Part shown: one piece after another, positions 8,985 to 17,076 of the stretch | Layout of the letters: each line of letters begins with the position of its first letter | How positions within the stretch are numbered: the first letter of the stretch is position 1 | DNA from: JAIEPT01 sp038217425 | GTDB taxonomy: Bacteria; Planctomycetota; Planctomycetia; Gemmatales; Gemmataceae | Direction: 5' to 3' | Length of the DNA: 42,766 nucleotides | Assembly: GCA_038217425.1 (NCBI GenBank) | Contig: JBBQPM010000041.1 | Location: forward strand, 1-42,766 | Position numbers and translations under genes: made by a program | The notes under the pieces: generated by a model | Seen by the model: the letters and a program-made list of their open reading frames with translations, nothing else | The model's database searches: none | Told to the model about the DNA's origin: nothing

Positions 8985-9461
8985 CTAAATGAGTAGAGCG
9001 AGATGCCGAACGTATAGAGGACCGAAGGAATCCATCTGTGGCGGGGGATGGCCGCAGATGGCGCTCAGAGTCGATGCCGCATACGAGGTTCGTAAATCAG
9101 AATCTGGATCAACCGTCAACCAGACCGTCGCGCCAACGTCTTCGCCTTCGCTGGACGATTCGGCAACGACGGCATCCATGGCGACGACAAAGACTGCGTC
9201 GGAGTCATGCTCGGGAGGCGGCTCCGGTTGCTGAATCGGCAGCGAGTCGTCAGACTGGTCATCGTCGTCGTCGTGAGGGTGATGATGACCATCGGGACCA
9301 TGATCGTGGGAGTGGCCAAAGGGAACAGAGCCCAAATGGATGTGGGGAAAAAGAGCGTGATCGGCAGGCTGGCTCCCGGCATGCGCATGGCCCATCACGG
9401 CGGCCGATTGAGTCATCAGCACGCACGGCAACAGCACCAGAGTTACGACACGACGAAACAT
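8985..9461 (-). CDS. Histidine-rich exported protein leading the metal-efflux operon
   Basis: The 158-residue protein has an N-terminal signal peptide (about residues 1-28, ending near GHAHA). Twelve His residues fall within residues 25-63; nine of them lie between 40 and 63 (HIH, HSHDH, HHHPH), followed immediately by five Asp. This looks like a metal-binding segment in an exported protein, similar in composition to metal-buffering segments of other proteins, although no named family is recognised. The C-terminal half (about residues 85-158) has no clear motif. It is the first gene on the strand, 210 bases before the adaptor gene. The likely role, inferred from composition and position, is to bind metal outside the cytoplasm. 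Confidence 0.75.
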   Translation of the reverse strand: MFRRVVTLVLLPCVLMTQSAAVMGHAHAGSQPADHALFPHIHLGSVPFGHSHDHGPDGHHHPHDDDDDQSDDSLPIQQPEPPPEHDSDAVFVVAMDAVVAESSSEGEDVGATVWLTVDPDSDLRTSYAASTLSAICGHPPPQMDSFGPLYVRHLALLI

Positions 9462-9487
9462 GAGTTTCTCTTGAACTTAACCTCTCC

Positions 9488-9515
9488 AGTTTAACATAAA
9501 TCACCGGCAAGTCCA
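9488..9515 (-). promoter_or_regulatory. Candidate promoter of the metal-efflux operon
   Basis: On the minus strand a TGGACT -35-like hexamer (9515-9510) and a TAAACT -10-like hexamer (9493-9488) are separated by 16 bases. The first gene's ATG lies about 27 bases further on. Both hexamers match consensus at four of six positions. No MerR-type operator with the usual 19-20-base spacer was recognised. Confidence 0.35.
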
Positions 9516-9578
9516 GGCTGGTCCGACGATACCGATCTGGGTGGATTTCGCGATATTTCGCGGAGAGAAGCTCTTCTC

Positions 9579-9959
9579 CTACCAGCGAAAAGTGACGGCC
9601 ACCAGCGCGAGGACTCCCAGGGCGGCCACGAACGCGGCGATCAGGCCCGCCAGCGAATACGGCATCGCTTCGTCGAATTTTCGTAGGGCCGACATTTCTT
9701 GCCGATGCTGAAACCACCCCAGCGTCAGCGCAACGAGCCCAATCAAGATCATCAAGATCGCAATGAGATGCGAGCCGATCGTCGGCTCGGGAGCTCTCCC
9801 CGGATTCGCTTCGCGCAAAACCTGGAAGAACTTGAAGATCGTGAAGCCGAAGGAGATCAGCGACACCGCCGTCCGAATCCACGCCATTAGGGTCCGCTCG
9901 TGGGCGAGACGCGTGCGGTCCACGGCCAGCTGATTCGCGTCGGGGGTCGGTCTTTCCAT
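9579..9959 (-). CDS. DUF202 (YidH-like) membrane protein
   Basis: With the ATG at 9959 the protein is 126 residues. This start is preferred over an upstream GTG at 9977 because AGGAG lies six bases before it. The N-terminal block LAVDRTRLAHERTLMAWIRTAVSLI is the DUF202 signature, and three hydrophobic helices follow (about residues 27-45, 64-83 and 104-124). The family is a set of small inner-membrane proteins with no established biochemical role. It lies 58 bases downstream of the dimethylformamidase-like gene on the same strand. Confidence 0.9.
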   Translation of the reverse strand: MERPTPDANQLAVDRTRLAHERTLMAWIRTAVSLISFGFTIFKFFQVLREANPGRAPEPTIGSHLIAILMILIGLVALTLGWFQHRQEMSALRKFDEAMPYSLAGLIAAFVAALGVLALVAVTFRW

Positions 9960-10017
9960 CAAACTCTCCTCGAGCACTTTGAGCGAGGCTCCGACATTCG
10001 CTGGGATATTTTCGACC

Positions 10018-11607
10018 TCAATCCAGAAAACGTCTCAACACATTCGCGGTGACCTTCGATAGCGCGTCGTCGACCAGCAGCGAACTCGTGTAGCAGATCG
10101 ATCCTGCGGAAAAAACCTTGCCGCCGCCGGGGGTGTCGAAGACGACCATGTCGGCGCCGCCGGCGTCGGGGTTTAGACCCTGGGCGACGCGCAGGACGTT
10201 CGCGGGGGAACTGGGCGAAATCTTATCGGTTTCGTGCCCCGAGGCGCCGCCGGGACAGCGCATGTGCAGGGACTTCACGCCGAAGTGATCGCCGGTGCGC
10301 AGGCCCGTTCCCTGGTAGATCCAGTGGTCGCCGGCGGTGACGCGGTAGGGCGCCGCGGTCATGATGCCGGCGGGCGTGAAGACGATGCCGAGCAGGTTCG
10401 CCTCCGATTCATGGCGGCGCGCAAAGCGACTCTCGGCTCCGTCCATGTCTTTCGGCCAAAGGCCGGCGATCTTCGTGTTGTGTACGAGCATGGCGTGGCC
10501 CTCGAGCATTTCGATCTCGCAATTGAGACCGTTGCCCGCGAGGTACATCAGTCGGCCCCCTTCGTGATGCACCCAGTGCTTGACGCGGTCGTACATCGCA
10601 CGCGTCCAATATTCGGGATGCGTGCTGAGGACGAGGACGCGGTACTTCGTCAGATCGAGGACGCCCGCGTGGAGCTGCGTTTCGCTGTAGAAGTCGTAGG
10701 CGAAACCCTCACGTTCGAGCCAGCCCAGCAGCCGCCATTCCGCGGGGGCGACGTGGCACGCGGCCCGGCCCTCGATCGGATCGGTGATCTTCTCGGCCAG
10801 GTCGATGTGGTTGATGAGTTCGGGCCGATCAAACGACAACGGCACGTACGCCTCGCAGCCCCAGGTCTGATGCTTCACGTCCTGGTAGCGTTTGAGGTCT
10901 TGACGCGAGTTGATGACGGGACGTTCGGGGAGTCGGTCGGCATTGATGTAATTGCTACGGCCGCCGAAATTGTTGTAGGCGTTCCAGTTCATGTTCGAGG
11001 CGAGGACGGCGATCGGGGCCGAGGGCGTTGCCGGCGCGACGACCCAGGGGAACGAAAACGCGTCTCCCTGCGCGGTACGGGCGTGGAAGTAGTAGAGGCC
11101 GGACCGCTCGGGGGCGACGGCGGTTTGGCGGTGATGCGGGCTGAGGTAGCCGACCTCGTTCCAGCGGACGCCGGTCTGGGAATAATCGCCGTCGGGCGTG
11201 ACCTGCATGACGGCGCGGGGGCCATGTTCGTCGTGCCAGCCCAGGCCCTGGACGAAGGTCTTCTCGAGGCCGTACCGGTAAAGATCGAGTTGGTACGGCA
11301 CGACGGAGTGCACGCGGAACTCGGAGGCTTCGCCGCTGCGGACGCATTTGGGCCAGGCGTAGCCGAGCAGGCCGTCGGCGAGCATGCGGAAATGGATCGG
11401 CGGCGCCGGCAGCGTGACGAGGGAGGTCTTGTTGCCGAAACCGGGCTTGCGGAGGATGACGCGATATTCGCCGGCCGGCAAGTCGGCGTAAATGGATCCG
11501 CTGCCGCGCGAGCGCGTCTCGAAGGAGGCGCCGGCGGGGCTGAGGAATTCGAGCACGACGTCCGCCAGGCCGACGTACAATTCATCGCTGACGTATCCGA
11601 TGAGCAT
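10018..11607 (-). CDS. N,N-dimethylformamidase large-subunit-like protein
   Basis: The ATG at 11607 gives 529 residues with a GAGAGG element upstream; the open frame continues further upstream but that part is antisense to the DNA ligase. The N-terminus (about residues 1-90) looks like a beta-sandwich accessory domain. The rest resembles the C-terminal domain of the large subunit of N,N-dimethylformamidase: NMNWNAYNNFGGRSNYIN, INSRQDL, the STHPEYWTRAMYDRV segment with the likely iron-site Tyr region, then GGRLMYLAGNGL. The characterised enzyme is larger and partners with a small alpha subunit; no alpha-like gene is visible here. The true substrate may therefore differ from dimethylformamide. 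Confidence 0.85.
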   Translation of the reverse strand: MLIGYVSDELYVGLADVVLEFLSPAGASFETRSRGSGSIYADLPAGEYRVILRKPGFGNKTSLVTLPAPPIHFRMLADGLLGYAWPKCVRSGEASEFRVHSVVPYQLDLYRYGLEKTFVQGLGWHDEHGPRAVMQVTPDGDYSQTGVRWNEVGYLSPHHRQTAVAPERSGLYYFHARTAQGDAFSFPWVVAPATPSAPIAVLASNMNWNAYNNFGGRSNYINADRLPERPVINSRQDLKRYQDVKHQTWGCEAYVPLSFDRPELINHIDLAEKITDPIEGRAACHVAPAEWRLLGWLEREGFAYDFYSETQLHAGVLDLTKYRVLVLSTHPEYWTRAMYDRVKHWVHHEGGRLMYLAGNGLNCEIEMLEGHAMLVHNTKIAGLWPKDMDGAESRFARRHESEANLLGIVFTPAGIMTAAPYRVTAGDHWIYQGTGLRTGDHFGVKSLHMRCPGGASGHETDKISPSSPANVLRVAQGLNPDAGGADMVVFDTPGGGKVFSAGSICYTSSLLVDDALSKVTANVLRRFLD

Positions 11608-11623
11608 GTGGGGATCCTCTCCG

Positions 11624-11683
11624 TCCGAGCCGGAAGCGTGAGCGACGGGCAGCCCGGATCGTCGCTTACGCTTTCGGCTCGGA
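11624..11683. repeat. Palindromic dispersed repeat, TCCGAGCCGGAAGCGTGAGC family, copy 1
   Basis: Two 24-base arms (11624-11647 and 11660-11683) pair at 22 of 24 positions around a 12-base loop. The same arm sequence recurs at 22584-22681. This copy sits between the divergent starts of the dimethylformamidase-like gene and the DNA ligase, so it is in a promoter region, not after a gene. Confidence 0.8.
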
Positions 11684-11733
11684 AATGGGGTTGATCTCGT
11701 GAGTATAACGAATTGTGAGGAGAGGACGATGTC

Positions 11734-13365
11734 GTGAAGGCCTTCGCGCAGCTTTTTGCCGATCTCGATGAGACGACCAAGACCAACCGCAAGGTCGAGG
11801 CGCTCGCGGGGTATTTTCAGACCGTGCCGCCGGCCGACGGCGCCTGGGCGGTCTTTTTCCTCTCGGGACGGACGCTCAAACGCCTCATCAAACGCGGGCA
11901 GATGGTCGCCTGGGGGAGCCAGGCCGCAAACGTGCCGACCTGGCTCTTCGACGAATCGTATCACGCCGTCGGCGACCTGGCCGAGACGATCAGCCTGCTC
12001 CTGCCGACGACGCATGCGGGGACCGATCTGCCGTTGCATCACTGGATCGAGGACGTGCTGCTGCGCTTCCCGGAGTTGGGCGAGACGGGCCAGCGCGACT
12101 TGATGGTGCATGCGTGGTCGCAGCTCAGTGCCGTGCAGTGCTTCGTGTGGAACAAGATCATCACCGGCTCCTTCCGCGTCGGCGTCTCGGCGACGCTGGT
12201 CGCACGCGGTTTGGCACAGGCGTTCGGCCTCGACGTCTCCGCCATCACGCAACGGCTCATGGGCGATTGGCAGCCAACCGAGGCGTTTTTCGAGCGCCTG
12301 CGATCGCCCGACGTCGGCGACGCGCCTCGGCATCAGCCGTATCCGTTCATGCTGGCCCCCGCCCTCGAAGACCCCGTCGAGACGCTCGGGGCCTTGCGCG
12401 ACTGGCAGGCCGAGTGGAAATGGGACGGCATCCGCGCCCAACTGCTGCGCCGCGGCGGCGAGGTCGCCCTCTGGTCGCGCGGCGAAGAGATCCTCACCAA
12501 CCGCTTCCCCGAGATCGTGCGCGAGGCGAATAAGCTCCCCGAAGGGACGGTCTTCGACGGCGAGATCCTGGCCTGGAAAGACGGCCGGGTGCGCCCGTTC
12601 GCGGACCTCCAGAGGCGCATCGGCCGAACCAAGCTCGGGCCGAAAATCTTGCGCGACGTGCCAGTCTGCTTTCAGACGTTTGACCTCCTGGAACACGAGG
12701 GACAAGACGTCCGTGCCTTGCCGCTCGCCGAGCGTCGTCGGCTCTTACAGGCTTTCCCCTGGGCGGGAACGGCGCTGCGTCTGGCGCCGCTGGTGACGGA
12801 GGACAACTGGGCCGATCTCGCCGAGAAGCGCCTCGAGAGCCGGGGCATCGGCGTCGAGGGGTTGATGCTCAAACGGCTCGATTCGCCTTACGGCATGGGT
12901 CGAGTGCATGGCCCATGGTGGAAGTGGAAGATCGACCCGTACACTATCGACGCGGTGATGCTCTACGCGCAGCTCGGCCACGGCCGGCGCGCGAGCCTCT
13001 ACACCGACTACACGTTCGGCCTCTGGCACGAAGGGGAACTGCTGCCGTTCGCCAAGGCGTACTCGGGGCTGAGCGACGAAGAGATCCGCGCGGTCGATCG
13101 CTGGGTTCGGCAGAACACGGTCGCCCGCTTCGGGCCGGTGCGCCATGTGCCGCCGGTGCAGGTCTTCGAGCTCGCGTTCGAGGGGATCCAGCAGTCGCCG
13201 CGCCATCGCGCCGGCGTCGCGGTCCGTTTTCCCCGCATCCTGCGTTGGCGGAAGGACAAGACGCCCGAACAGGCCGATTCGCTCGAACAGCTCCGCCGCT
13301 GGCTCCCCGCAAAGGCCGAGGTCCCGGCCGGCGAGTCGATGCCGTTTCTGTACGAGGATTGGTGA
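11734..13365 (+). CDS. ATP-dependent DNA ligase
   Basis: The 543-residue enzyme has the three-part layout of an archaeal-type/LigB ATP-dependent ligase. A helical DNA-binding domain (about 1-200) is followed by a nucleotidyltransferase domain with motif I KWDG (adenylated Lys229), motif III VFDGEIL, motif IV EGLMLKRL and motif V WKWKIDP, and a C-terminal OB domain (about 410-530). It seals nicks using ATP, probably in repair since the replicative ligase of bacteria uses NAD. The start is GTG at 11734, seven bases after GAGGAGAGG; an ATG five bases upstream is out of frame and opens only a two-codon ORF. No ligase-associated helicase or nuclease gene is adjacent. Confidence 0.93.
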   Translation: MKAFAQLFADLDETTKTNRKVEALAGYFQTVPPADGAWAVFFLSGRTLKRLIKRGQMVAWGSQAANVPTWLFDESYHAVGDLAETISLLLPTTHAGTDLPLHHWIEDVLLRFPELGETGQRDLMVHAWSQLSAVQCFVWNKIITGSFRVGVSATLVARGLAQAFGLDVSAITQRLMGDWQPTEAFFERLRSPDVGDAPRHQPYPFMLAPALEDPVETLGALRDWQAEWKWDGIRAQLLRRGGEVALWSRGEEILTNRFPEIVREANKLPEGTVFDGEILAWKDGRVRPFADLQRRIGRTKLGPKILRDVPVCFQTFDLLEHEGQDVRALPLAERRRLLQAFPWAGTALRLAPLVTEDNWADLAEKRLESRGIGVEGLMLKRLDSPYGMGRVHGPWWKWKIDPYTIDAVMLYAQLGHGRRASLYTDYTFGLWHEGELLPFAKAYSGLSDEEIRAVDRWVRQNTVARFGPVRHVPPVQVFELAFEGIQQSPRHRAGVAVRFPRILRWRKDKTPEQADSLEQLRRWLPAKAEVPAGESMPFLYEDW

Positions 13366-13384
13366 CCCCTTATCGCGAGTTTGA

Positions 13385-13998
13385 GGCGAGCGTCGAGGCG
13401 TAAGCCCAACATGGATTAAAGCGACCACGCGAAAGAAGTGCACGTCGGCCTTACGGCTCGACGCTCGCCAATCCGCACGCCCGGCGAGCGTCGAGGCGTA
13501 AGCCCGACGTGGATTAGTTGGACAGCGCCACTTTTCTGGCCTTGTCAACACAACGTCAAGGGCAAACACAGGTTGTCTCTACCCCGAAGGGGTTGAATCT
13601 CAAAGCCTGGGGTTGCGTACTCGTAACCCCAGGCACAGGTATCCGTGGAAACATACCCCGAAGGGGTTGCATCAAGGCGGCCATACGGATGCAACCCCTT
13701 CGGCGTAATCCTGTGTGACGCCATCGCTCCCCTGGGTTGCGAGTACCCAACCCAGGGCTTTGAGATTCAACCCCTTTGGGGTAAATGCAAACTACTTTCC
13801 TCATTGAGTTTACGTTAGAAGGTAGTGGAAAAGTGGCGATGTCCAATTAGAAGGACCACGCGAAAGAAGTGCACGTCGGCCTTACAGCTCGACGCTCGCT
13901 AATCCGCACGCCCGGCGAGCGTCGAGGCGTAAGCCTGACGTGGATTAGAGGGACCACGCGAAAGAAGTGCACGTCGGCCTTACGGCTCGACGCTCGCC
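13385..13998. repeat. Three tandem copies of an 85-bp palindromic repeat
   Basis: Copies lie at 13385-13469, 13483-13900 and 13914-13998, separated by an identical 13-base spacer (AATCCGCACGCCC). Each unit begins with GGCGAGCGTCGAGGCGTAAG and ends with its near reverse complement, so each can fold into a hairpin. An internal ACCACGCGAAAGAAGTGCAC block is shared. The middle copy is split by a 329-bp element; removing that element and one TTAG leaves exactly 85 bases. The array fills the 674-base gap between the convergent DNA ligase and DUF1501 genes. Apart from the element, I see no gene in it. Confidence 0.92.
13518..13846. mobile_element. 329-bp MITE-like element with terminal inverted repeats and TTAG duplication
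   Basis: The ends are TTGGACAGCGCCACTTTTC (left) and the reverse complement of TTGGACATCGCCACTTTTC (right), 18 of 19 identical. TTAG flanks both sides (13514-13517 and 13847-13850). Inside, 13580-13633 pairs with 13731-13783, and 13658-13673 pairs with 13688-13703, so almost the whole element is one long fold-back. No transposase is encoded. Two short ORFs (13518-13718 plus, 13556-13846 minus) both start at TTG inside the terminal repeats and are rich in NPFGVE/PKGVES-type peptides derived from the repeated CCCCGAAGGGGTTG core. I treat them as by-products, not genes. Mobilisation would need a transposase from elsewhere. Confidence 0.85.
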
Positions 13999-14039
13999 TG
14001 AATCGGTGCAGGATTCTCGGCCGCGTGCAGCATACCGAC

Positions 14040-15485
14040 TTACGCCAATAAGCCGGGTAAGACCCGACCTTCGGGCACCAGCGGCATCGGTCGGCCCAGG
14101 CGGTCGTGCAAATGGGTGTGATGCGGATCGATGCCGAGCAGGTGGTAGATGGTGCACAGGATGTCTTTTGGCGACACCGGGTTGTCGCGGGGAAACCCGG
14201 CGTTTGCGTCGGTGGCGCCGTACACGCTCCCCGCGCGAATGCCCGCGCCCGCCAGGAGCCCGCAGTACGCGTCGGACCAGTGCTCGCGTCCGCCCCCGGG
14301 ATCATTGTTGAGCCTCGGCGTTCGGCCATGCTCGGTCAGCACCAGCACCAGCGTCTCGTCCAGTAATCCACGTTGCTCGAGATCTTCGAGAAGTGCCGAG
14401 TAGGCCAGATCGAAGCCGGGCAAGAGATCGTTCTTGAGACGATCGACCTGGCGGACATGCGTGTCCCAGGCGCTGTTGGCTTCTTTGAACTCGTCCCAGA
14501 TCACGGTCACGAGTTTGACGCCTTCCTCGATCATGCGCCGGGCGGTGAGCACGCCCTGGCCGAACAGCGTCATGCCGTAGCGCTCGCGCACGCCGGCGGA
14601 CTCCGCGTTCAGATCGAGCGCCCGGCGAAACCTTGGCGACGCGATCAGGTTGTAGACCATCGCCTGATGTCGATCGTAGCTCCGCTCGGCGGCGGAATCG
14701 AGCACGGGCCTCACCTCTTCGAGTTGCCCCAGCAGCGACCGACGCGTCTGTAAGCGATCGAGTTCGACGACCATGTCCGGAGGCCCGACCTGGAAGCGTC
14801 CCTGAGGCCGAATCGCGCGATGCGGATCGCCGAGCGGCGCATCGCCGGCGAACTCCGCCCAGACCGGATCGAAGCCGGCGCCCAGAAACCCCGCGAACGG
14901 CCCGCCGCGACGGAACGGTTCCGAACGACTGCTGAACCGCCAGGGGAGGGCAACGCTCACCGGCGTCTCGCGCCGGCCGCGCCCATTCGCCGACTCCAGA
15001 TAATCGAGCACCGAACCGAAGAACGGCCAGTGCCGATGATCGCGCGGCGACAGCTCCATCGGGATATCCGTGGTCGGCGTCCCCGTCAGCGTGTACGCGG
15101 CCGAGTGAATGTTGTAACGATGCGACATCGAACGCACCAGCGCCACCTTGCTCATCGCCTGGGCCGTGCGCGGCAAATGTTCGCAGATGTGGACGCCGTT
15201 GACGTTCGTGCGAATCGGGTCGAATTGACTGCGCACCTCGGATGCCGCATCGGGTTTGAGATCGAACGTCTCGAGCTGGCTCGGCGCTCCGTAGAGGTAA
15301 AGGAGGATACAGCGTTTCGCCTTACCGAAGCCGGGGAGCGTCGGCGCCTGTGCCTCGGCGGCCTGGGTTTCTTGAAGTTGGAGAAGCGCGGGGAGCGACA
15401 GGCCCAGGAGCCCGCCGGCGCGCAGCATTTCGCGGCGCGAGAGGCCGTCGCGGGTCCGATTCGCCGAGCCGAGAATGCGCAGCAT
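14040..15485 (-). CDS. DUF1501 family protein, Tat-exported (second copy)
   Basis: The 481-residue protein has a twin-arginine signal (LSRREMLRAGGLLGLSLPALL, about residues 15-35). The DUF1501 blocks follow in order: ILLYLYGAPSQLETFDLKPD, a SMSHRYNIHSAA block, a SAWDTHVRQ block and the VLTEHGRTPRL block. GGGAG lies eight bases before the ATG. It is about the same length as the DUF1501 protein at 1054-2508 but clearly divergent, so the two are not a recent duplicate. It stands alone: the repeat array lies downstream and pyrH is divergent upstream. Function of the family is not established. Confidence 0.92.
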   Translation of the reverse strand: MLRILGSANRTRDGLSRREMLRAGGLLGLSLPALLQLQETQAAEAQAPTLPGFGKAKRCILLYLYGAPSQLETFDLKPDAASEVRSQFDPIRTNVNGVHICEHLPRTAQAMSKVALVRSMSHRYNIHSAAYTLTGTPTTDIPMELSPRDHRHWPFFGSVLDYLESANGRGRRETPVSVALPWRFSSRSEPFRRGGPFAGFLGAGFDPVWAEFAGDAPLGDPHRAIRPQGRFQVGPPDMVVELDRLQTRRSLLGQLEEVRPVLDSAAERSYDRHQAMVYNLIASPRFRRALDLNAESAGVRERYGMTLFGQGVLTARRMIEEGVKLVTVIWDEFKEANSAWDTHVRQVDRLKNDLLPGFDLAYSALLEDLEQRGLLDETLVLVLTEHGRTPRLNNDPGGGREHWSDAYCGLLAGAGIRAGSVYGATDANAGFPRDNPVSPKDILCTIYHLLGIDPHHTHLHDRLGRPMPLVPEGRVLPGLLA

Positions 15486-15621
15486 GATTTGACTCCCGTA
15501 GGCATGGGCAGATACACGATCCCCCTATCATCTCGAATCGCGCGTCGGGTTGCAACCCTGGAATGCGATTTCCAGCGAAGGGATCATGCGGGTTGAATCC
15601 GAGGAGACGTATTCTTCAGAG

Positions 15622-15648
15622 TTGCCCTTTCCCCCTCCGCCATATAAT
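15622..15648 (+). promoter_or_regulatory. Candidate promoter of pyrH
   Basis: A perfect TATAAT -10 hexamer lies at 15643-15648, with TTGCCC at 15622-15627 as a possible -35 at a short spacing of 15 bases. The predicted start of transcription is about 30 bases before the pyrH ATG. The perfect -10 is the main support; the spacing is a weakness. Confidence 0.5.
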
Positions 15649-15684
15649 CTCAGAAAACTCTTTCCTGGCAGGCGGAACGCTTCT

Positions 15685-16425
15685 ATGGACGAATCAGTCG
15701 ACCCTCTGAAACCCAAGTACGATCGCGTCGTTCTCAAACTCTCCGGCGAAGCCTTCGGCCATAGCGGCGGCAAGAGCGGCATCAGCATCGACGAGACCCT
15801 CAACATCGCCCAGCAAATCAAACGCGTCCACGCTCGCAAGATCCAGCTCGCCATCGTCATCGGCGCCGGCAACCTGCTTCGCGGCGCCCAGTTCAGCGCC
15901 GGCGGCGTCGTCATCAAGGAAGGCACCGCACATTACATGGGCATGGTCGCCACCGTCCTCAACGGCCTGGCCTTGCAAGATGCCCTCGAAAGCATCCAGG
16001 TCAGCACCCGTTTGCTCACTGCCATCCGCATGGAAAACGTCGCCGAGCCGTACATCCGCCGACGCGCGACCCGGCATCTCGAAAAAGGACGCGTCATCAT
16101 TCTCGCCGGCGGTACGGGAAATCCCTACGTCACCACCGACACCGCCGCCGCCCTCCGCGCCCGCGAACTTGGCGCCAAGATCCTCCTCAAGGCCACCAAA
16201 GTCGACGGCGTCTACACCGAAGACCCCTTCATCAACCCCCACGCGGTCCGCTACGAAAAGCTGTCGCACGAACAGGTGCTGCGCGATAATCTGAAAGTGA
16301 TGGACGCCGCCGCAATCGACATGTGCAAGGACGGCAAGCTCCCCATCCTGGTCTTTAACTTCAAAAAGGACGGCAACATCGAACGCGCCATCGCCGGCCA
16401 TCCGATCGGCACTCTGGTCGAGTAA
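15685..16425 (+). CDS. pyrH: UMP kinase
   Basis: With the ATG at 15685 the enzyme has 246 residues, the usual length; the open frame extends upstream to 15550, but that part precedes or covers the promoter. It phosphorylates UMP to UDP in pyrimidine nucleotide synthesis and is a hexamer of the amino-acid-kinase fold. Visible motifs are KLSGEAF near residue 18, IVIGAGNLLRG, RRATRHLEKGRVIILAGGTGNPYVTTDTAAA, and LKATKVDGVYTEDP. It is followed after 23 bases by frr, the classic bacterial pairing. Confidence 0.97.
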   Translation: MDESVDPLKPKYDRVVLKLSGEAFGHSGGKSGISIDETLNIAQQIKRVHARKIQLAIVIGAGNLLRGAQFSAGGVVIKEGTAHYMGMVATVLNGLALQDALESIQVSTRLLTAIRMENVAEPYIRRRATRHLEKGRVIILAGGTGNPYVTTDTAAALRARELGAKILLKATKVDGVYTEDPFINPHAVRYEKLSHEQVLRDNLKVMDAAAIDMCKDGKLPILVFNFKKDGNIERAIAGHPIGTLVE

Positions 16426-16448
16426 CTTCTTTCTCTTAGGAATGCATC

Positions 16449-17009
16449 ATGTCTATCGACGAAATCTTATTCGACGGCGAAGAACGCATGGACAAGGCCG
16501 TCAGCGTCTTCCGCGACGAACTGCGCGGCCTGCGCACCGGCCGAGCGACGCCGGCATTGGTGGACGGGTTGCGCGTCGAGTACTACGGCTCGCCCACGCC
16601 GCTCAAGCAGCTCGCGCAGATCAACACGCCCGACCCGCAGTCGATCGTCATCCGCCCCTTCGACGTCGGCTGCCTGAAAGAAATCGAAAAGGCGATCCGC
16701 ACTAGCGATCTCGGCATGGCCCCCAACAACGACGGCAAAATGATCCGCTTGCAAGTTCCGCCGATGTCCGGCGAGCAGCGGCAAAAGCTGGTCGCCCGCA
16801 TCAAGAAGTCGAGCGAGGAGGCGAAGGTCGCCTGCCGCAACATCCGCCGCGACGCCAACAAGGCGCTCGAGACGGCGGAGAAGAATAAGGAGATGACCGA
16901 GGACGAACTCGACGCTGGCAAGCTCAAGGTCCAGGGGTTGCTCAAAAGCTACGAAGCACAGATCGACGACGTCGCCGACAAGCGATCGAAAGAGATTTTG
17001 GAGCAGTAG
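16449..17009 (+). CDS. frr: Ribosome recycling factor
   Basis: The 186-residue protein has standard length and sequence: the LRTGRATPALVDGLRVEYYG segment, PLKQLAQINTPDPQSI, and the coiled-coil arm RQKLVARIKKSSEEAKVACRNIRRDANK. With EF-G it splits the post-termination ribosome. AGGAA lies seven bases before the ATG. It is in an operon with pyrH. Confidence 0.97.
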   Translation: MSIDEILFDGEERMDKAVSVFRDELRGLRTGRATPALVDGLRVEYYGSPTPLKQLAQINTPDPQSIVIRPFDVGCLKEIEKAIRTSDLGMAPNNDGKMIRLQVPPMSGEQRQKLVARIKKSSEEAKVACRNIRRDANKALETAEKNKEMTEDELDAGKLKVQGLLKSYEAQIDDVADKRSKEILEQ

Positions 17010-17021
17010 ATCGATGTCCCC

Positions 17022-17057
17022 GTTTAGCGCTCGCAAGCGACCGCTCGAGCGCTAAAC
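17022..17057. repeat. Hairpin GTTTAGCGCTCG downstream of frr
   Basis: GTTTAGCGCTCG (17022-17033) pairs perfectly with CGAGCGCTAAAC (17046-17057) around a 12-base loop. There is no T-run after it, so it is not a standard intrinsic terminator. It lies in the 67-base gap between frr and the next gene and is probably a dispersed palindrome or an RNA-stabilising hairpin. Confidence 0.7.
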
Positions 17058-17076
17058 GAATTCCCAACGTTCCCCG

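Noticed and set aside
11729..11737. Shared ATGTCGTG around the GTG starts of the ligase and the Rrf2 gene as a leader-peptide control
   Set aside because: In the ligase the upstream ATG opens a two-codon ORF, but in the Rrf2 gene the same octamer does not stop after two codons. The likeness is probably chance.
10018..12705. 895-residue minus-strand open frame
   Set aside because: Only the part from 11607 downward looks like a protein family. The upstream 366 codons are antisense to the well-supported DNA ligase and across a palindrome.
13518..13846. Two short ORFs inside the 329-bp element
   Set aside because: Both begin with TTG in the terminal repeats, and their peptides are translations of the repeated CCCCGAAGGGGTTG core in opposite directions. 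No domain or ribosome-binding site is seen.
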